DNA from: Limnoperna fortunei
Lineage: Eukaryota > Mollusca > Bivalvia > Mytilida > Modiolidae
Direction of reading: 5' to 3'
Length of the DNA stretch: 64,000 nt
NCBI GenBank assembly: GCA_944474755.1
Contig: OX104120.1
Location: forward strand, 38,730,067 to 38,794,066
How positions within the stretch are numbered: the stretch's first letter is position 1; each line of letters opens with the position of its first letter. A program made the translations under genes and the position numbers. Below are positions 11,241-24,952 of this stretch, piece by piece. The notes beneath the pieces were generated by a model. It saw nothing but the letters and a program-made list of their open reading frames with translations. It did no database searches and was not told the DNA's origin.

Positions 11241-14038
11241 TTTAAATATACAAAGTCATCCGAATGTTTTTTAAAACCGGATATTTGTTTATATTCAAGC
11301 GCCGAAGTGATAAAAAATTTTAAATTCTACCGATTACGGTCGCGACAATGAATAATTTCCGGACAACGACGAATAGTTACCGATTTGAAAACATCGGAGT
11401 TTTTCATTATGAACAAGTTTGGTAAATCGGTGTTCGGATTTTCGGCAATAAAATCGGGGGAAATCCGAAAAATTCGGAGTGGTTGGCATCTCTACTTTTA
11501 TGTTTTGTGAACTTGTAACATTTAAACTTAATAACACGCTTTTAAAATGACTGATATTTGTTTTCTTTCTAAATGTTTACAATTATTAAATTCAATTTTG
11601 CCTGATGTATTTTCCAAGATTTTTTTGTCCGACAAATAATTGTGTTAAAATCATCTTTTTGTGTCTGCAATCAACAATTAAATCAACAATTTGTACCAAA
11701 ATTCAGTTTTATCCAATACTTCTGGACAATGCGAGCTCGTATATGTTAGTATCGCATTATATCAAATAATCTGAGTTTACAGCGGCAAGGGCCTTGCTAA
11801 CAAAGTTGGATATTGTATTCTTAATCTTAGCAAATCTGTTTCAACAGGTTTATGCTATTAAATCCCGTTTTGGATACACAATATACAAGCTAATATTGCG
11901 TTTAGGCCAAATATAATTAATACGGATGCTATTAGATTTAATCTAGGCTGACTAAATACTATTTGACCTTGGGAAAAACAATTCTTCACTTTTCAAATTG
12001 ATGTGAAATTTTTATTACAAAATGTCTGTCAATCCTTAATTTGGAAGGATAATGGGTGTTGCCACTCAATGATGACATATATAATAAAGAAAAGAAATAA
12101 ACAATTCCAATATACTCATAAATCTAGCTGATAAGGAAAACCTCGAATTCATTCGTGTATTCGTGTACTTCTAAAGTCGTATTATTATATTATTCGTTAT
12201 TTGAGTGTATTATTACATCCTGGTTGTGACAAAGTAAACAAAATCAAACATTGTAAGATGTCAATGGAATAAAATACAGATCAACATGGTCAATAAACGT
12301 TTAATAAATGTCATAATATGGGGAAAGCAAAGAAGCCTCACTTGAACGCGGGTTCACATATAGGCCAGATGTTTTAGAGTATAACGAAAACAGCGATAGT
12401 ATATGAAAATGGATATTTCATAGTGTTGCCGCAAAATGTGAAGAGATCTAAAAAGCGGATGGATTGCACTTAGGAATCTATCCGCTTTTTAGATCTGTTT
12501 TTTTTTATTATTCTTAACTATTAACATTGAATTGGTTTTTTTTTTTGTTAAACACCGATAATTATTAAAGTCCGAAACACACTTGTTAGAACGTTGTTAT
12601 CTTTTAAAACGTACAGGAATGTTAGTTCTTTAAACAAACATGTTTTCCAGTTGTATTTTTCATTAACAATTGATAAATCTGTTTTGGGCTATACTGCTAC
12701 ATATTTCTAAATCATGTTAAAAAGAATGTTTAAAAAAGCAGATCTACCAGCAACGGATGAACGTTGCTTGTGTATTTTACTCCCCCAAAGGCATAACACA
12801 ATGTTGTGGAAAAGTCGAGGTCACCGTTATTTTTAAGATTTTGCTCCATATTTCATGAAAATTGTTGCGCAGAGAAATTGTTTACAGGATTAACTTCTAC
12901 TAACAATTTCTGTATTTGGATTTTGAGTTAAAACATTAATTAAATCCTCTCGGAATTCTCGGAAAATTGATACATCTTCAAAAAGTGCGATTTTGCTTTC
13001 TACGTGTACGTTTTGGGTTTACCATTAGCATTTCACATTTTGTAAAAATTAGATTAGGTAATGCTGCTGCAAACAATCTTCCGAGGGCCATAATAACGTG
13101 TGTAAATCACAGAATATTTTTGAACATATGGTATTCATTTATGTAACTTGACCTTATACTTTATTCTCATTTTTTCATGTTAGTTTTTGTTTGCTAAATT
13201 GACTAAAAGATGCATCACTGTTAAACCCTCACAATGCTCGGATAGCGTCATAGCGTGTTCTATGTAACATTCTTTGTAAATAAATCCTTTCAGTAAAAAC
13301 AGCCTTGAAGGCTTGAAATTACAAATCTACATAATCTGGGAACTATATTGCTTACACGGTAACATTAATTAAAACGTATTTGTCAAAAGCATTACTGAAG
13401 GCGGATTAAGTATAATTAACCCTTAAAAACGTTTTCTGCAATTTTCCTACGCATTGTCCTGATTATGGCTTCCCTCATGACACTCAAATTATATCTTTCA
13501 AACTTTTATTTGTTTCCTTCCTGCCAATATTACGTTTATAAAACTGTTGTTATCCACGAAAATCGTGCAATAATAATAAGCATAGAGAAGGTAAAGAGAA
13601 CTGAAAGTATTGTATATTTTACTACATAACATGATGCAATTTAATCAGTTCTCTATATAACCTGTAAGAGTTTTAACTCTTATAAAACCACAATAAAAGA
13701 ACTGAGCAATATTAGAGGGGAGCTTTACACTCGTTTATTTGGGAAAAGCCAGACAATAGAGACTTGGATGAACTATTAGATCAAACATATTCCTATAAAT
13801 TCTGCAAAAAAGTCCGGTCTAGTATCATCTACACATTGGGATTAGTTATGAATATGTAAAAAGGGATCAATGACATTTCATGTCATCATCGACTTAAAGT
13901 ACAATATTTATATTGCTTTAATATTGTTTGCATCACATTATTTAATTTAGTATCGCTCTTTTGTTGTATTTCCCTTAATCTATTGTGCGGTATCAATTTA
14001 TTCCAACTATTTCCGGATTATATGAGCCCATCTAATAT
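11241..14038. other. No gene recognised
   Basis: AT-rich. Apart from the hairpin at 12444-12496, nothing is recognised. The frame at 11334-11537 has no domain. Confidence 0.55.
12444..12496. repeat. Perfect 17-bp inverted repeat followed by T-run
   Basis: AGATCTAAAAAGCGGAT at 12444-12460 is repeated in perfect inverse at 12480-12496 with a 19-nt loop. A run of T follows. The bacterial-terminator look is coincidental in this nuclear context. It is more likely a small palindromic repeat. Confidence 0.8.
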
Positions 14039-14142
14039 CGCTGTTAAGACGTCGTTAAGTAAACAAAGTGACGCCACAATGTTTAACGTTAGCGATAAAC
14101 AGGTTATTTACGTTTTTATAAACCTGAAGCATTTTGTCGTCA
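14039..14142 (+). mobile_element. Single end of a CGCTGTYAAGA-type DNA transposon
   Basis: CGCTGTTAAGACGTCGTTAAG, then AGCGATAAACAG and GCATTTTGTCGTC, align block for block with the inverted right end of the element at 43385-43596 (CGCTGTCAAGATATCG, AGCGATAAACAG, GCATTTTCTCGTC). Only one end is present here. Confidence 0.6.
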
Positions 14143-14902
14143 GATCTGGCGAAATGAAATAGGGACGAGAAAAATCCCATCGGTAAAAAATCGTAAATGA
14201 TCCATAGGCATCAGTAATTTTTTCAATTAATAGGTTTAAAAATTTTTTTTGATTGTTTCGTCTTTTTTTATAACAATTAGGGAATGCACATACACTGTGT
14301 TTAAGTTTTAAGTAGAACAAAGTTACTTTGTTTAATCCCCTATTAGCTACATTAATAATTAATAATTCTTTTATTAACAATTTACGTTGAGGTACTCTGT
14401 GGATCGCTTTTATCCTTATCACTATAAGCTTAATATTAATGACAAAAAAAATTGTGTTTTCATCTTTATTTCAAAATCGACAATGGTTAGTTAAAAACAA
14501 ATCTTACTATTGTTTCTGCGCATTATGTTTTAAACGTTATTGTTAAGTAAAAAATAATTCATCACTTTGCAACAGCAAATTCACAAAAAGATCTAAATTA
14601 TTCTTGACCTACTTTTGTTTTTCTACGTTGTCTGGTTTTGACATTGATTATCCTTAATTTGTTTACCCTACAAGTTCTTTAAAGTCAACAACTTTGTTGA
14701 AATGGTGTCACTTAATTCAAAGTTAGTTTGGACATTGCGCAATTCCGACAAACTACAGTCTAATTTGATAACGAGTGTCCAGCTTATATAATTTTCCTAA
14801 ATTTCCGTAAAATGCATTTTAAGTGATTCAGTATTGGCTAAATTCTTTATGCCTTTGTCCTGGTTCAAGCTGAAATATTACTCGCTAACATTAAATATTA
14901 TA

Positions 14903-15043
14903 CAATTACTGCACTTGATTGAGATCAATATGAGGTTTTATGGAGCAGGGTAGAATAATATTGAACGAGGCGAAGCCAAGTTCTAGAATATTGTACCCTG
15001 TTCCATTAAATCTCATATTGATTAAGTTCAAGTGTAGTAATTG
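14903..15043. repeat. Hairpin A: about 64-bp inverted repeat
   Basis: Arms at 14903-14966 and 14980-15043 pair at roughly 80% over 64 bp by eye. The 13-nt centre is GAGGCGAAGCCAA, whose GGC-GAA-GCC core folds into a mini-hairpin. The outer flanks (TATTATACAATTA on the left, GTTTTATTACGTGA on the right) match those of hairpin C at 20.4 kb. Confidence 0.85.
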
Positions 15044-16839
15044 TTTTATTACGTGATTTAGTGAGTCATGAAATAGAATATACACGATTTTTTTTATTCC
15101 CGAAAGTGACTGTCTTTCAGAATGTTTATTTCCTGAAAATCGATAAACTATCGAGATAATCCATGACGAAATGTTTGCAGTGATTATTTCTTGTATAATG
15201 TCCCAACCTCAGTGCTCGCTTCTGCATAAAATTTACAAAGATTTGAGCACAATTCCCGAGGGTCCGCCGTTTTCAAACTAACTGACATCTATCTCCGTTG
15301 CACGTAACTATTTCGTAAAAAACTAATCGCTTGATCTTTCTATTTGCTAGTGTTTACAGCATCACTTTTCTTAATGATTTCATTTATTTCCAAGTTAGTA
15401 ATTACTGCAAATCTTCGCTTATTAACATAGGAACTATCAGTATAACGTTCACTCGATTACGTTACCATGTTTACAAACAACAACATAATCCAAACATCAG
15501 CAGTCAGAACGATATTTTTTATTGGTTTAGGGGATTAAAGAAGGAAGGTTTGATTGACTTTAATATTTGGGAAAAAAGCACGTGCTAGGTATTTTCATTA
15601 ATAAATTACTCACGAGAGTGCATTATGTTTTTTTATTGAGTAGAATGAGTGTTTTGCAAACCACTATGATAGGAAATGGAAAGCCACGTGTATTGGTTTA
15701 GACCAATAGGAAAAAGGCAAGCATATATATCATGTAATAATAATAAATATATCAACTAACGCAAAGAACATAAGCAACCTAAATGTAAATGTGAACCACA
15801 ATCAACATATGGACAAATATTATAGTGGAGGGAGCAAAAACAAGGACTATGAAATACGATTTTCACAGCCTAACACGAGAGCAATTTAATATTTTTGTAT
15901 AAGTATTACAAGGACACGAATTATTAAAATTTTATTAAAAATTATGAACATAATTCTATCTTTGTCTGCTTCAAATTCATGAAAAACGGGAAAATAAAAT
16001 TCAATAAATTGTTGTTAAAATACTTCGTTGACTGTACAAATTGATTTAGATTTCCTTACAGTAAAATGACAAGATAGCTATGAAAAGTTGTAAAAATTGA
16101 TATTGATTCATATAGCGCCTGCTAATTTGTACTTGTTTCAATTTCATTGCAATTATCACAGTTAATCTGGTAAACCTGCTCTAAAGATCACTACTTTTAT
16201 TATCGAGTTCGGAAGAATCTTAAGAATTTAATCACGAAGCTAGTGAACATACCTAAATCAAATCTTAAGCGCGCAAAATTATCAAAACTGCGAATTTTAC
16301 ATCTTTTTCTTCTAATTTAGATCTACGATATCGATTTTTTACGTATACCTTCATCGAATAATGTAGTATCAGTATTCGATTCATTACCTTGTGAATGGAT
16401 GGATGTATTTTACACTGACGTAAATTTGTATCTTAAGCTTAAGGAGTAGTGTCGTTTTATTAGAATTAAACATTGATTGTCACGCAATGACAGAAAACGG
16501 GATACAAAGGTAAGATTCTTAAAAAGTATTAAACTTGTAAGTTCTGTTTCATATATTAAGTAAATCTTTTAGCATAGAATTTAAGTTTTTGTAGTATTTT
16601 TTATTTACAAACAATAGTATTTTTACATATTTTGAGATCAATGTTATATTATATACTATCGCAGACAGATATTAGGACTACATTCACAATGTTGTACGTT
16701 ATGTTTTGTGAGACTTGGGATAAATAAAAGTCTTGACAAATTATATGCAAACAGTTTTGGTTTGCAACTAAACAAAATTTACAACAGTTATATGGAAGCA
16801 ATATTTACAGCATTTACCCCTTTATATAAGAACACTGTA
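15044..16839. other. No gene recognised
   Basis: AT-rich. The frame at 15331-15588 has no ATG at its start and no recognisable domain. Confidence 0.55.
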
Positions 16840-16990
16840 GTTGTCCAGTTTTTATTAAGGGAAGAAGCCGGAATATCTGGAGTAAATCCTTGACCTTCGG
16901 TAGGAAAACTGGCAATCCTTGTCAATTAACATTGGAATCGAGTGCACTCTGCCCGAATTGAGTCTAGAATCAATAGTAGACTAAGATTGT
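16840..16990 (-). mobile_element. SINE-A body fragment
   Basis: Contains GAAGAAGCCGGAATATCTGG, CTTCGGTAGGAAAACTGGC and AATCCTTGTCAATTAA, the central body of SINE-A as at 5857-6115. The tRNA-like head is degraded and no tail remains. Confidence 0.75.
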
Positions 16991-18984
16991 ATTTGCATCA
17001 TATGTTTTACAGGGGTAAAACAAATACACAAAGAATGAATGTTTAAAGCCATATTCCCTGCGGCGACTAAACTGTTACATACAAAATAAATTTAGTTAAA
17101 ATTCTAAATAGGAAGATAGTCTTGTCTTTATATATCTTACTGCAAGTTCTGTATTCTAGATAGACAAACAAACATATTTAAGTTCTTTAGAGTTCCCTAT
17201 ATATTTAAAACGTTTTTTTACATATGTCACTATATTGCGACAAATATACCTTTAAGAGGCTTTGTATATGTATATTAATAATTCTCTGCGCTTTTAAAGC
17301 GATAAACGAATGAAACATATTTGCAACATCTTGTTGATTGCTATGTAATGGTCTTTAACAGTTCATTTCAGATGTTTATGAGTTTAACTTAAGAATGCAT
17401 TCGTAATAACATAGACAATAACTTTAACAATAACTTTCTCACCATTATTGTTTTAATAAGTCTAAGACTAAATATTTTAGTTCCGTATTTGGCTAATTCA
17501 AATTTTGCCAAATTTCTCCAACTTTATTGCAACCACTAAGTTAAATGACTGCTATTTTATAACTTTGATCAAATGTAAAGACATTTATATTTACTGATAT
17601 GGTCATCGATTGAAACGAAGAACGGATAATTAGTGAGAAAGTGGGCAGTATTAAATTATATTTTTCATTCTTCTCTTTTAAACATATAAATTATTTATAG
17701 CGTTATGCATATCTGAAGAAATCTTTCTTTTCATAAAATGACAAAATTATCCTGGCATGAAACGGTATGTCACTCTGTAGTTTTTTAGAATTGTCTGATG
17801 TTTTGCTGTTTGAAATAAGCACATTAAAAGAACACATCTAAGTAAAGTATCTTTAATTGAACATTTGTTAAATTAATGGAAGACAATGCACATGCTTGCT
17901 AAGCATTATGTGTTAATACTATATATAACGACATACTGCAACATAACCTATATTTAGCGAATTTAGAATTTAAAGATGTATTTAGCTATAGTACATGTAA
18001 TAAACCACAGCAGCTTTTGCATACGTATAAGCAATACGCATGCACAAGTTGTTCTATAACATTTTTTTAAATTAAAAACGTTCAATAATTGTTTACTTGT
18101 CATTAACATTAATCCGAAACGTATTTTCCATCTCGACAACAAACATTTTCTTGTAAACAGTTACAACTTTATCATTGCGACATTTTAAGAAATCCTCTGC
18201 CCGATTTGTTCCTAGTATGGCGATAAACATTTCATTCCACTACAGTAAACATTAAAATAAACAGTAATATTTCAGAAATACGCTGTTTTGACGCTACTTT
18301 TACATCGAAATTTGTAGCATCAATAAATCATTTAATAAATCGCAATAACAACGTGTTTAATATTCTCAAATAAAAATCATTATCACTTAAAACAGGTATC
18401 ATTCACTTAATAGGTGAGGTATGAAAACCATAATGACGGTTTAATTGTGAAGTAATATTTCACCACTTGAGTTGAACTTACACATTTCATGGTAACGTAA
18501 CAAATTGTACATTCCAATCACCACTAATTGAGGCATCTTACAGAAAGTATCATTTGTAATTTGTTTTAAATTAAAAAAAGGAATGCACTAAATAGTTTAC
18601 ATTGATAATCGCCGTATTATAAGTAGAGACAACCTAATTATACATTAGCTTTATAAACGCAGTTAAATAGTTCAAATAACTAGATGTTTTAACTTATGCC
18701 ATAAATATTCATGGACATCAATATTTTTATATGAAACAGCTTTAGCGAAAACCATCTCGTTTTAGTGTTGTCTGGTAATATTACGAAAAGCATTAACTAA
18801 GCCCCCACTATGTAACGCCGATTGTACAGTAGTCACCTTTATCGATTTCTGAAAATGGCGGTTCATTGTAGCCGCTACATATAGCTTAAATATTAGGTTT
18901 TTTGTCCTTTCAGACTAATGCGTCTGCTTTGTAATATATAAGACCACTGTTATCGAATTCATAACGGTAAGGGCTTCTTTGAAT
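16991..18984. other. No gene recognised
   Basis: About 2 kb of AT-rich sequence without a recognised gene, RNA or repeat. Confidence 0.55.
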
Positions 18985-19165
18985 CGGTTTTAACGCCACT
19001 TTGAAGCATTTTCTGCTACATCATGGCGTTCATTTTTGATTGAGAGACAAAGACGAAGTACCCATTGAAATTGTTAAAATACCCGAACTTTGGCATGAAT
19101 TCACGCAATTCTTGTCAAATTAGATTAGAGGCAATCATAGCCTGCCGACGGTAGACATCCCGACT
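18985..19165 (-). mobile_element. SINE-A copy, strongly decayed
   Basis: TTTTAACGCCACTTTGAAGC, CATCATGGCGTTCATTTTTG and a CCCGAACTTTGGCAT block follow the SINE-A order on the minus strand. The head is barely recognisable. Confidence 0.55.
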
Positions 19166-20415
19166 ACCCGAACTACCCGACCTTCAAGACCCCTGAAATG
19201 GTTTAAGTTGGGAGCTTTTACAATAAGACCATGAAACTTGGCCTGCTCTGTTGTTCAGCGCAAAACTTTAAAAAATTATATTTGCAACTTATATGCGAAA
19301 GGTGTTTTTAGGTTAAACTAATAACTCTGATATTCAAATTCTGGTACTGCAATGGTCTACTTAATTTCTGATAGAGCCTAACCTTAAGAATACAAGATAC
19401 AAAATTGTTTTAAAAGTTGTTGAAAGTTACCATACAATAACTGCATAATTAAAATTATTTTTTAGAGAATGTAGCCAGACCCTTGTCACAAAACTGTTTC
19501 ACTATCATTCTCGGGTACCACAATAATAATTTTTACGAAATAAATCTCATAACTGAATTAATCACGAACACCACAACCCATATGTGGCCGCTTGAACCGG
19601 TTGCAAATGCCTAATCCTTCGCGATTATAGTAGAACCATGCATGTCTTTTTATTTGTTATATTATTTTCATCCTTCAAATTATTCGAGTTTTTTGTATGA
19701 CGATTTTCTCAGGCTTTGCGTCTGCATTGATCTAGGTATTGAGGTACTGAGGGGACGGTTCCCATGATTCAACTCGCATAGCTTCCCAAGACACGCTTGT
19801 GTGCGGTTACTGAAGAGTTGTCAGGCTAGAGGGTTGTCATGTTATTATATAAAATCTTGGTCGCAAACTATATTAGATAACCTATTTGGAAAGTATCACG
19901 CTGCTCGCACAAAAATTGCTTTTATGGTAAATTTCTGGAAAGATAAGGCGTATTGATTCCGCTATAAAATGGTTTTTGAGTCTGTTCATTACACTCTTTT
20001 TATTTTCCTGTAGCAGTCAACTTAAGTTGAAATGGGGCTGTAATTACTGTTATTTAACATGTTCTCGTCCTGACAAAATGCCCAAAACCTGTTTGCTTAA
20101 CGATAAGCAACCACTTATAGTAGTCATCCTGTATTCCTTTCCTTGTTATACAAACATATTTGGGGGAATATTTTCCCTTAAAAATGTCTTTTTGTAAAGT
20201 TTGATGAGTATAGGTTTCGACCGGTCTATGCAGGAGGCCAAGTGTCCATCCTCATTTTAGTAAGAAAGATTTTTTTAATACTTGGTTTTTTCAATAGTTT
20301 ATTAGAAACACTTCTGTCTTTTTATTTAGGAGCTCTCAATGTGAATATTATAAGTAATATAATAATGGCGGTTTCTTTTCCAAGGATAAATTTGTTACGC
20401 CATTAATTATTATAC
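19166..20415. other. No gene recognised
   Basis: The frame at 19976-20197 starts at TTG and has no domain. Otherwise AT-rich. Confidence 0.5.
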
Positions 20416-20556
20416 AATTAATGAGTTTGATATAGGTTATTATCAGGATTTATCAGCCAGAACAAATGTAATATTCACCGAGCCGCTGGTCGAGGTGAAT
20501 ATACATTTTTGGGGGCTAATAAATCCTGATAGGGACCGTATATCAAAGTCATTATT
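20416..20556. repeat. Hairpin C: about 63-bp inverted repeat
   Basis: Arms 20416-20479 and 20494-20556 pair imperfectly (about 80% by eye). The centre is GAGCCGCTGGTCGA. The left flank TTATACAATTAATG and right flank TTTGTTTTATTACATGAAT match hairpin A. Open frames on both strands here are translations of the palindrome. Confidence 0.8.
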
Positions 20557-21361
20557 TGTTTTATTACATGAATAAAACCACCATCTCCCTTGATCAGAAA
20601 AACTGAGGATGCATTTTCTACTGGAGCACCTACATTTTGTAATTGTTGTAATGCTAGTACCCTCAATATGTTTTATTTAATACTTCAATATATCGCAGAA
20701 CCGACGTTTCTCCCATTTGTTGTTGACACGCACGATGTATGTATAGCTGACGTCATTGAATTGTGTACAATTAATACAATCAATTTGATTGGACGAATGA
20801 ATTCATTACGACGGCTATTCTGATTGGCTAAAACATAAAAACCAGGTGGATATCGGATTCCGCTTGACTACTATGCAGCGGAATCGTGCAGCGTACAAAC
20901 ATTGTATGTAATTTTATTACTGTTGCGATTTATCGTGACCCGAAAGTTGTTTTTAGACTAATCAAAAACACGCAAAATTATATTCATGTAATAATACGTT
21001 TTATTTACCTTTGTATTTATACATTTGAAGAAATTGTGCATTAACTGAAGATTAGTCTTAAAAATGGCAGGCAAAATTCTGTAATATAATAATGTGGCAG
21101 TCTTAACAAGAAGCGCATATATTAATACATATTTCGTTCTTCTTCTTTGCAAACAAGATATAAGGTCAATACAGGAAGCATGCTTACACACAAAAAACTT
21201 AATATATCTTATCTAATCTAATACTTTTAGAGACAGAGCTGTATCAAAGCTGAACATTTTTTCTACTTTTAAATAAATTATTTATAAACAATAAATCTGT
21301 GAGCTAATGCTCAATAGTGATACCGCCGCTTTAACAAAAAGTATTTGGTAAACTGGAAGTA
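20557..21361. other. No gene recognised
   Basis: Frames at 20590-20823 and 20958-21191 show no domain. Confidence 0.5.
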
Positions 21362-21482
21362 GATGACCAAGGAGCATAAAATAGCTATACACCATACGAT
21401 ACTATAAGACAGAAATTTGTGTTGAGGACGGACGGACAAGGGTTAAACAGTATAACCCACTCTTCTTAGAAGCGGGGGTGTA
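21362..21482 (+). repeat. GGACGGAC-type dispersed repeat
   Basis: TGACCAAGGAGCATAAAATA and GCTATACACCATACGATAC are followed by GAGGACGGACGGACAAGGG and a CCCACTCTTCTTAGAAGCGGG stem-loop. The first part is repeated at 22872-22990. Confidence 0.6.
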
Positions 21483-22871
21483 CAAGTTTGAAGAGTTCAA
21501 ATGTTTCTTTTTTCACGTCTAAACGTTCGAATATGTATTTTTCTCTGATGATATACAACTTCTAAGGGTATTCTTGGATTCTTCTTTATGCTAGTAACCC
21601 TAATTTCCTAATTTTTTGTTGTAAACATCAATCAATCAGATATTGTTTAAACTATAAAACGTTTAATATGAACCGCCATTGCAGTGTAGCTCTTCTAGGA
21701 TTTATCACTCGGAAGAAAATTGACAAATAGACAAAGAGTTCTTAACTCATACAAAAATAGATTTAAAAGACAGTTTCTTTGAAAATTAAGTGCATTTTAG
21801 AAATTATTGCAATACCATTATTATCCATGATAATGATTTGAATTTATTGCTTCCAGTAAAAATGCAAGAATTTTAGACATAACAATAACATATCTAATAC
21901 AAATTTATGGATTTCTTTTTCATTAGATAATAAAGAGGAAATTAATGTCCTTCTTACTTCAAAAGTCAAGAAGGGTTGGAGTGAATTATATGCGATTTAT
22001 TAAGTGTGCACATGTTATTGGAAGAGTGGTCTGTAAACTGGGACACGTTTAGACATCAGATCCAGAGAAACTTTTTCACAGCAACTTTCCAATGGATATT
22101 GATTTTCCTTTCCACAAATTCGTCCAATAGTATCTTTTTTGTTTCATTTACGTGTACATTGATGATTGTATTTAACATGGTATAAATTGCAAATTTAGCA
22201 TTTACGACGCTTTGCTGTTTTAAATGAATCAAAAATCAACCTAGGATTGGATTTAAACATTGATGAAAAAATATTGCAAGGTAAGCAATGTGATAGGCAA
22301 ACACAAATATATTTTATCACCAGTTCGATGTGCAAGACATATCCAAGTTTACTTTTGAACAATTTTACATATTTCTAAATGATTGTACTGTTGTTAAAGA
22401 ATCACAAGGAACAATCAGTATTTTTGTCTAATGTTATAAACATTAGTTTAAGTTAATACGTTAAGCAGCTTATATCAAGACGTTTTTGTCGTTTTAATAT
22501 TGGATCAAAAGGATGTGCAGCGGTAAAATTTTATTTTACTTGAATCGAATGTGGACCATACATGATTAAACTGTATCATAGGAGAGTTAAGTTTTGAAGA
22601 TTTGAGGTTAGCTTATTTTGCAGCACTTACCTAAGTAACATTATACAACAGAGGCAAGCATAAAATGACCTATTCGTGAAGCATATATAAAGGTATTTCT
22701 AGGTTATACTGTTATTAAAGTAATTTAATATGTGTTACTTTTTAAAAACAATTGATGAAGCCAGGTCAATTATTACCTTTGTAAAATTAATACATGTTTT
22801 CAGTGACAAATGTTTTTTCTGTTGCTGTTTCTGGAAACAGTATTTTTTCGATTGAGTTGTTTGTTTGTTTG
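21483..22871. other. No gene recognised
   Basis: AT-rich. A short TTTG repeat at about 22858-22873 abuts the next dispersed repeat. Confidence 0.5.
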
Positions 22872-22990
22872 TTTGACCAAGAAGCATAAAAAAGCTATAC
22901 ACCACATGATGCAATAGGGTAAAGCTGTATGACAAATATCAGGCTTCTGCATCCTATAGTTTTTTTTAATTTTTGTACGGACAGACACAT
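22872..22990 (+). repeat. GGACGGAC-type repeat, second copy
   Basis: TGACCAAGAAGCATAAAAAA and GCTATACACCACATGATGC match 21362-21482 with a few changes. The end is reduced to GTACGGACAGACAC. Confidence 0.6.
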
Positions 22991-23021
22991 GCTCATTTCT
23001 GTTTCTGAAAACATGATTTTT

Positions 23022-23285
23022 TTGTTTGTTTGTTTGTTTAGATGTTGTTAACGCCACTTACAGCAATTTTTCTGCTGTACCAGGCGTCCAGATTTATTGG
23101 GGAGGATGCCGGAGTACACAGAGAAAACCCCCGAACTTTCGTAGAAGAACAGTCAATCCTTGTCAATTAAGGTTGCAATCGGGCGCAACGTGTCCGCTGT
23201 GAGATGTTATTCTGCAACCTTATTGTTGACATACCACGTGATCAATACTAGACGAAATTCCTTAACCCTCCGCCACTAAGGTCCC
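23022..23285 (-). mobile_element. SINE-A copy, nearly full length
   Basis: The tail (AAAC repeat, seen as TTTGTTTGTTTGTTTG) lies at 23022. The order is then GTTAACGCCACTT, GGCGTCCAG, GAGGATGCCGGAGTACA, GAAAACCCCCGAACTT and AATCCTTGTCAATTAA, with a decayed tRNA-like head near 23270. No clear target-site duplication was seen. Confidence 0.85.
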
Positions 23286-24229
23286 TTCGTGTAAGTTAAC
23301 ATAGCTATTTGATTCCAAACCTTTTTGTTTTTATTCCTCTCAATTTAGTTTTGTTAATCGGAACATTGTTAAATCGTGTATAATTAATCACGTTTAAATG
23401 AAATGAATCATTTGAAAATAAGAAATTGATATTTAATTATCATGTTAAAAATATGTTTTCGTTAAAAATAGAGAGAAATCAAACTGTAAAATGTGCAAAG
23501 TATTGCATGACGTGATAGTTTTTATCATCAATGATGCCATTTCTACGTGTATTTATTACATCATAGAAATACTTCAATCTTTAACATTTCTCTTGTTTCG
23601 TCTACCAACAAAACAATCAATTTCAATCCATATCAGATGCATTGATACAAATTGCTTAGATCGCACTATAATCTCTCATCTTAGACAAAAGATACGTATC
23701 TTTAATCAACCTTTTGTACAAGCCATCAAATCTGACATTTTGTGTGCAAAAAAGCGATTCTTCGATACTCCTACATACATTTATATAATAATTTCGAACA
23801 TTGCGATTATTTGATCAATTAAGGTTGTCAATATCTGGTGTTTCTGGATCTGCATAATGTTATTATGTTTATTAGTAATACTGTAGGGTGTAGTTGTTGC
23901 AGTATATTTTTCTTACGGGTTTACTTTTTATTAAAAAGCCATTTATGCATTATTGTATAAAAAAGTCTGTTTGTTATAGACCCATTAAAACAGCAAATAT
24001 TTTGTTCTTTAGTCAGTTGTTTCGTAAAATTTTTCTTATCTCATCGAGTATATTTTAATAAAATCACAATAGATAAAAAAAATGCAATATGAAAGCAAAA
24101 CTACTTTGAAAAAAACAATCGAAAGTCAATATTCGCGTCGCATGCTTAAGCGTGTGCATTTTGAATAAAGACAAGTACTAAGCAAAGTACTTCTGTTTAT
24201 CTATGTCTTAAAATAAAATAGAAAAGAAA
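23286..24229. other. No confident gene; 107-codon open frame
   Basis: An ATG-started frame at 23491-23814 encodes 107 hydrophobic, Ile-rich residues with no motif I recognise. Such length can occur by chance in 64 kb of AT-rich DNA, so I do not call it. Confidence 0.45.
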
Positions 24230-24690
24230 GCGACCGGGCAATAAGAGCTGACGTCAAGGAATTTTGACAAACATATACAACATGAATACAAACCAAAAAC
24301 ACAAAAGCCGAAAATGAGTAACCCGAACCCAATGAAAACCAGCGGTGGACTCATTATCTTGTTCAGGAAAAGTCAAATAGGAGTTGAAAAGACTACCTAT
24401 AAGCGTAAAATGTCCAATCGTTTATCAGAGACGGAATTCCCATAACGCACAATTAAGTCATGCTGACGGCCAAAGAAATTTATCAACCTAGGTACATCAA
24501 ACACCTTGAGTAGATCAGTAGTCAACAGCAGTGAGCGATATTGAAAATTGTAATACCGATCGCAGGATCTAGCATAACGTATAAGTTGTGAAATATATCC
24601 ATCATACGCCTGACCTACAGGAATGTTGCTGTTGAAGAACAAGATAGTTCTTACGTTTGTCGTCGATTCTAGTTTCTAGTTTATTTCTTA
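24230..24690 (-). mobile_element. Reverse-transcriptase element 3' end, second copy
   Basis: Minus-strand 24642-24397 encodes the same distal region as the 4-kb copy, with YISQLIRYARSC, LLLTTDLL and a GRQHDLIVRYG landmark, ending in a stop at 24397. Upstream to about 24680 a DDKRK stretch in a shifted frame shows further decay. The 3' UTR continues down to about 24240 with TTGGGTTCGGGTTACTCAT. Confidence 0.8.
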
Positions 24691-24952
24691 ATGTAAATGT
24701 TGGTAAATGGTTACGACTGATAAGAATAACTCACGCACCGTAAGCCATAGGCATCCTAAAAGTGGTCACATCTCATATATATTTTTGAACGAATAACTCT
24801 GAAAAGATTGGAAATGTACAGGTCGGCAAGCTTTTTTGTATCTTCTATTTGACAAAAAGGATTTAACAAGTTTATTATGTATGTATAAGGTTCGGTTAAA
24901 ACCGTAATTGGCTACAAATGATATGCTCATGGTTTTACAGCATAATTACAAG

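Noticed and set aside
12444..12510. Hairpin plus T-run resembling a bacterial terminator
   Set aside because: Nuclear eukaryotic context with no bacterial gene nearby.
20475..20823. Overlapping frames on both strands
   Set aside because: They read through hairpin C.
23491..23814. 107-codon ATG frame
   Set aside because: Low-complexity hydrophobic composition, no motif and no splice or poly-A context. Chance is sufficient in AT-rich DNA.
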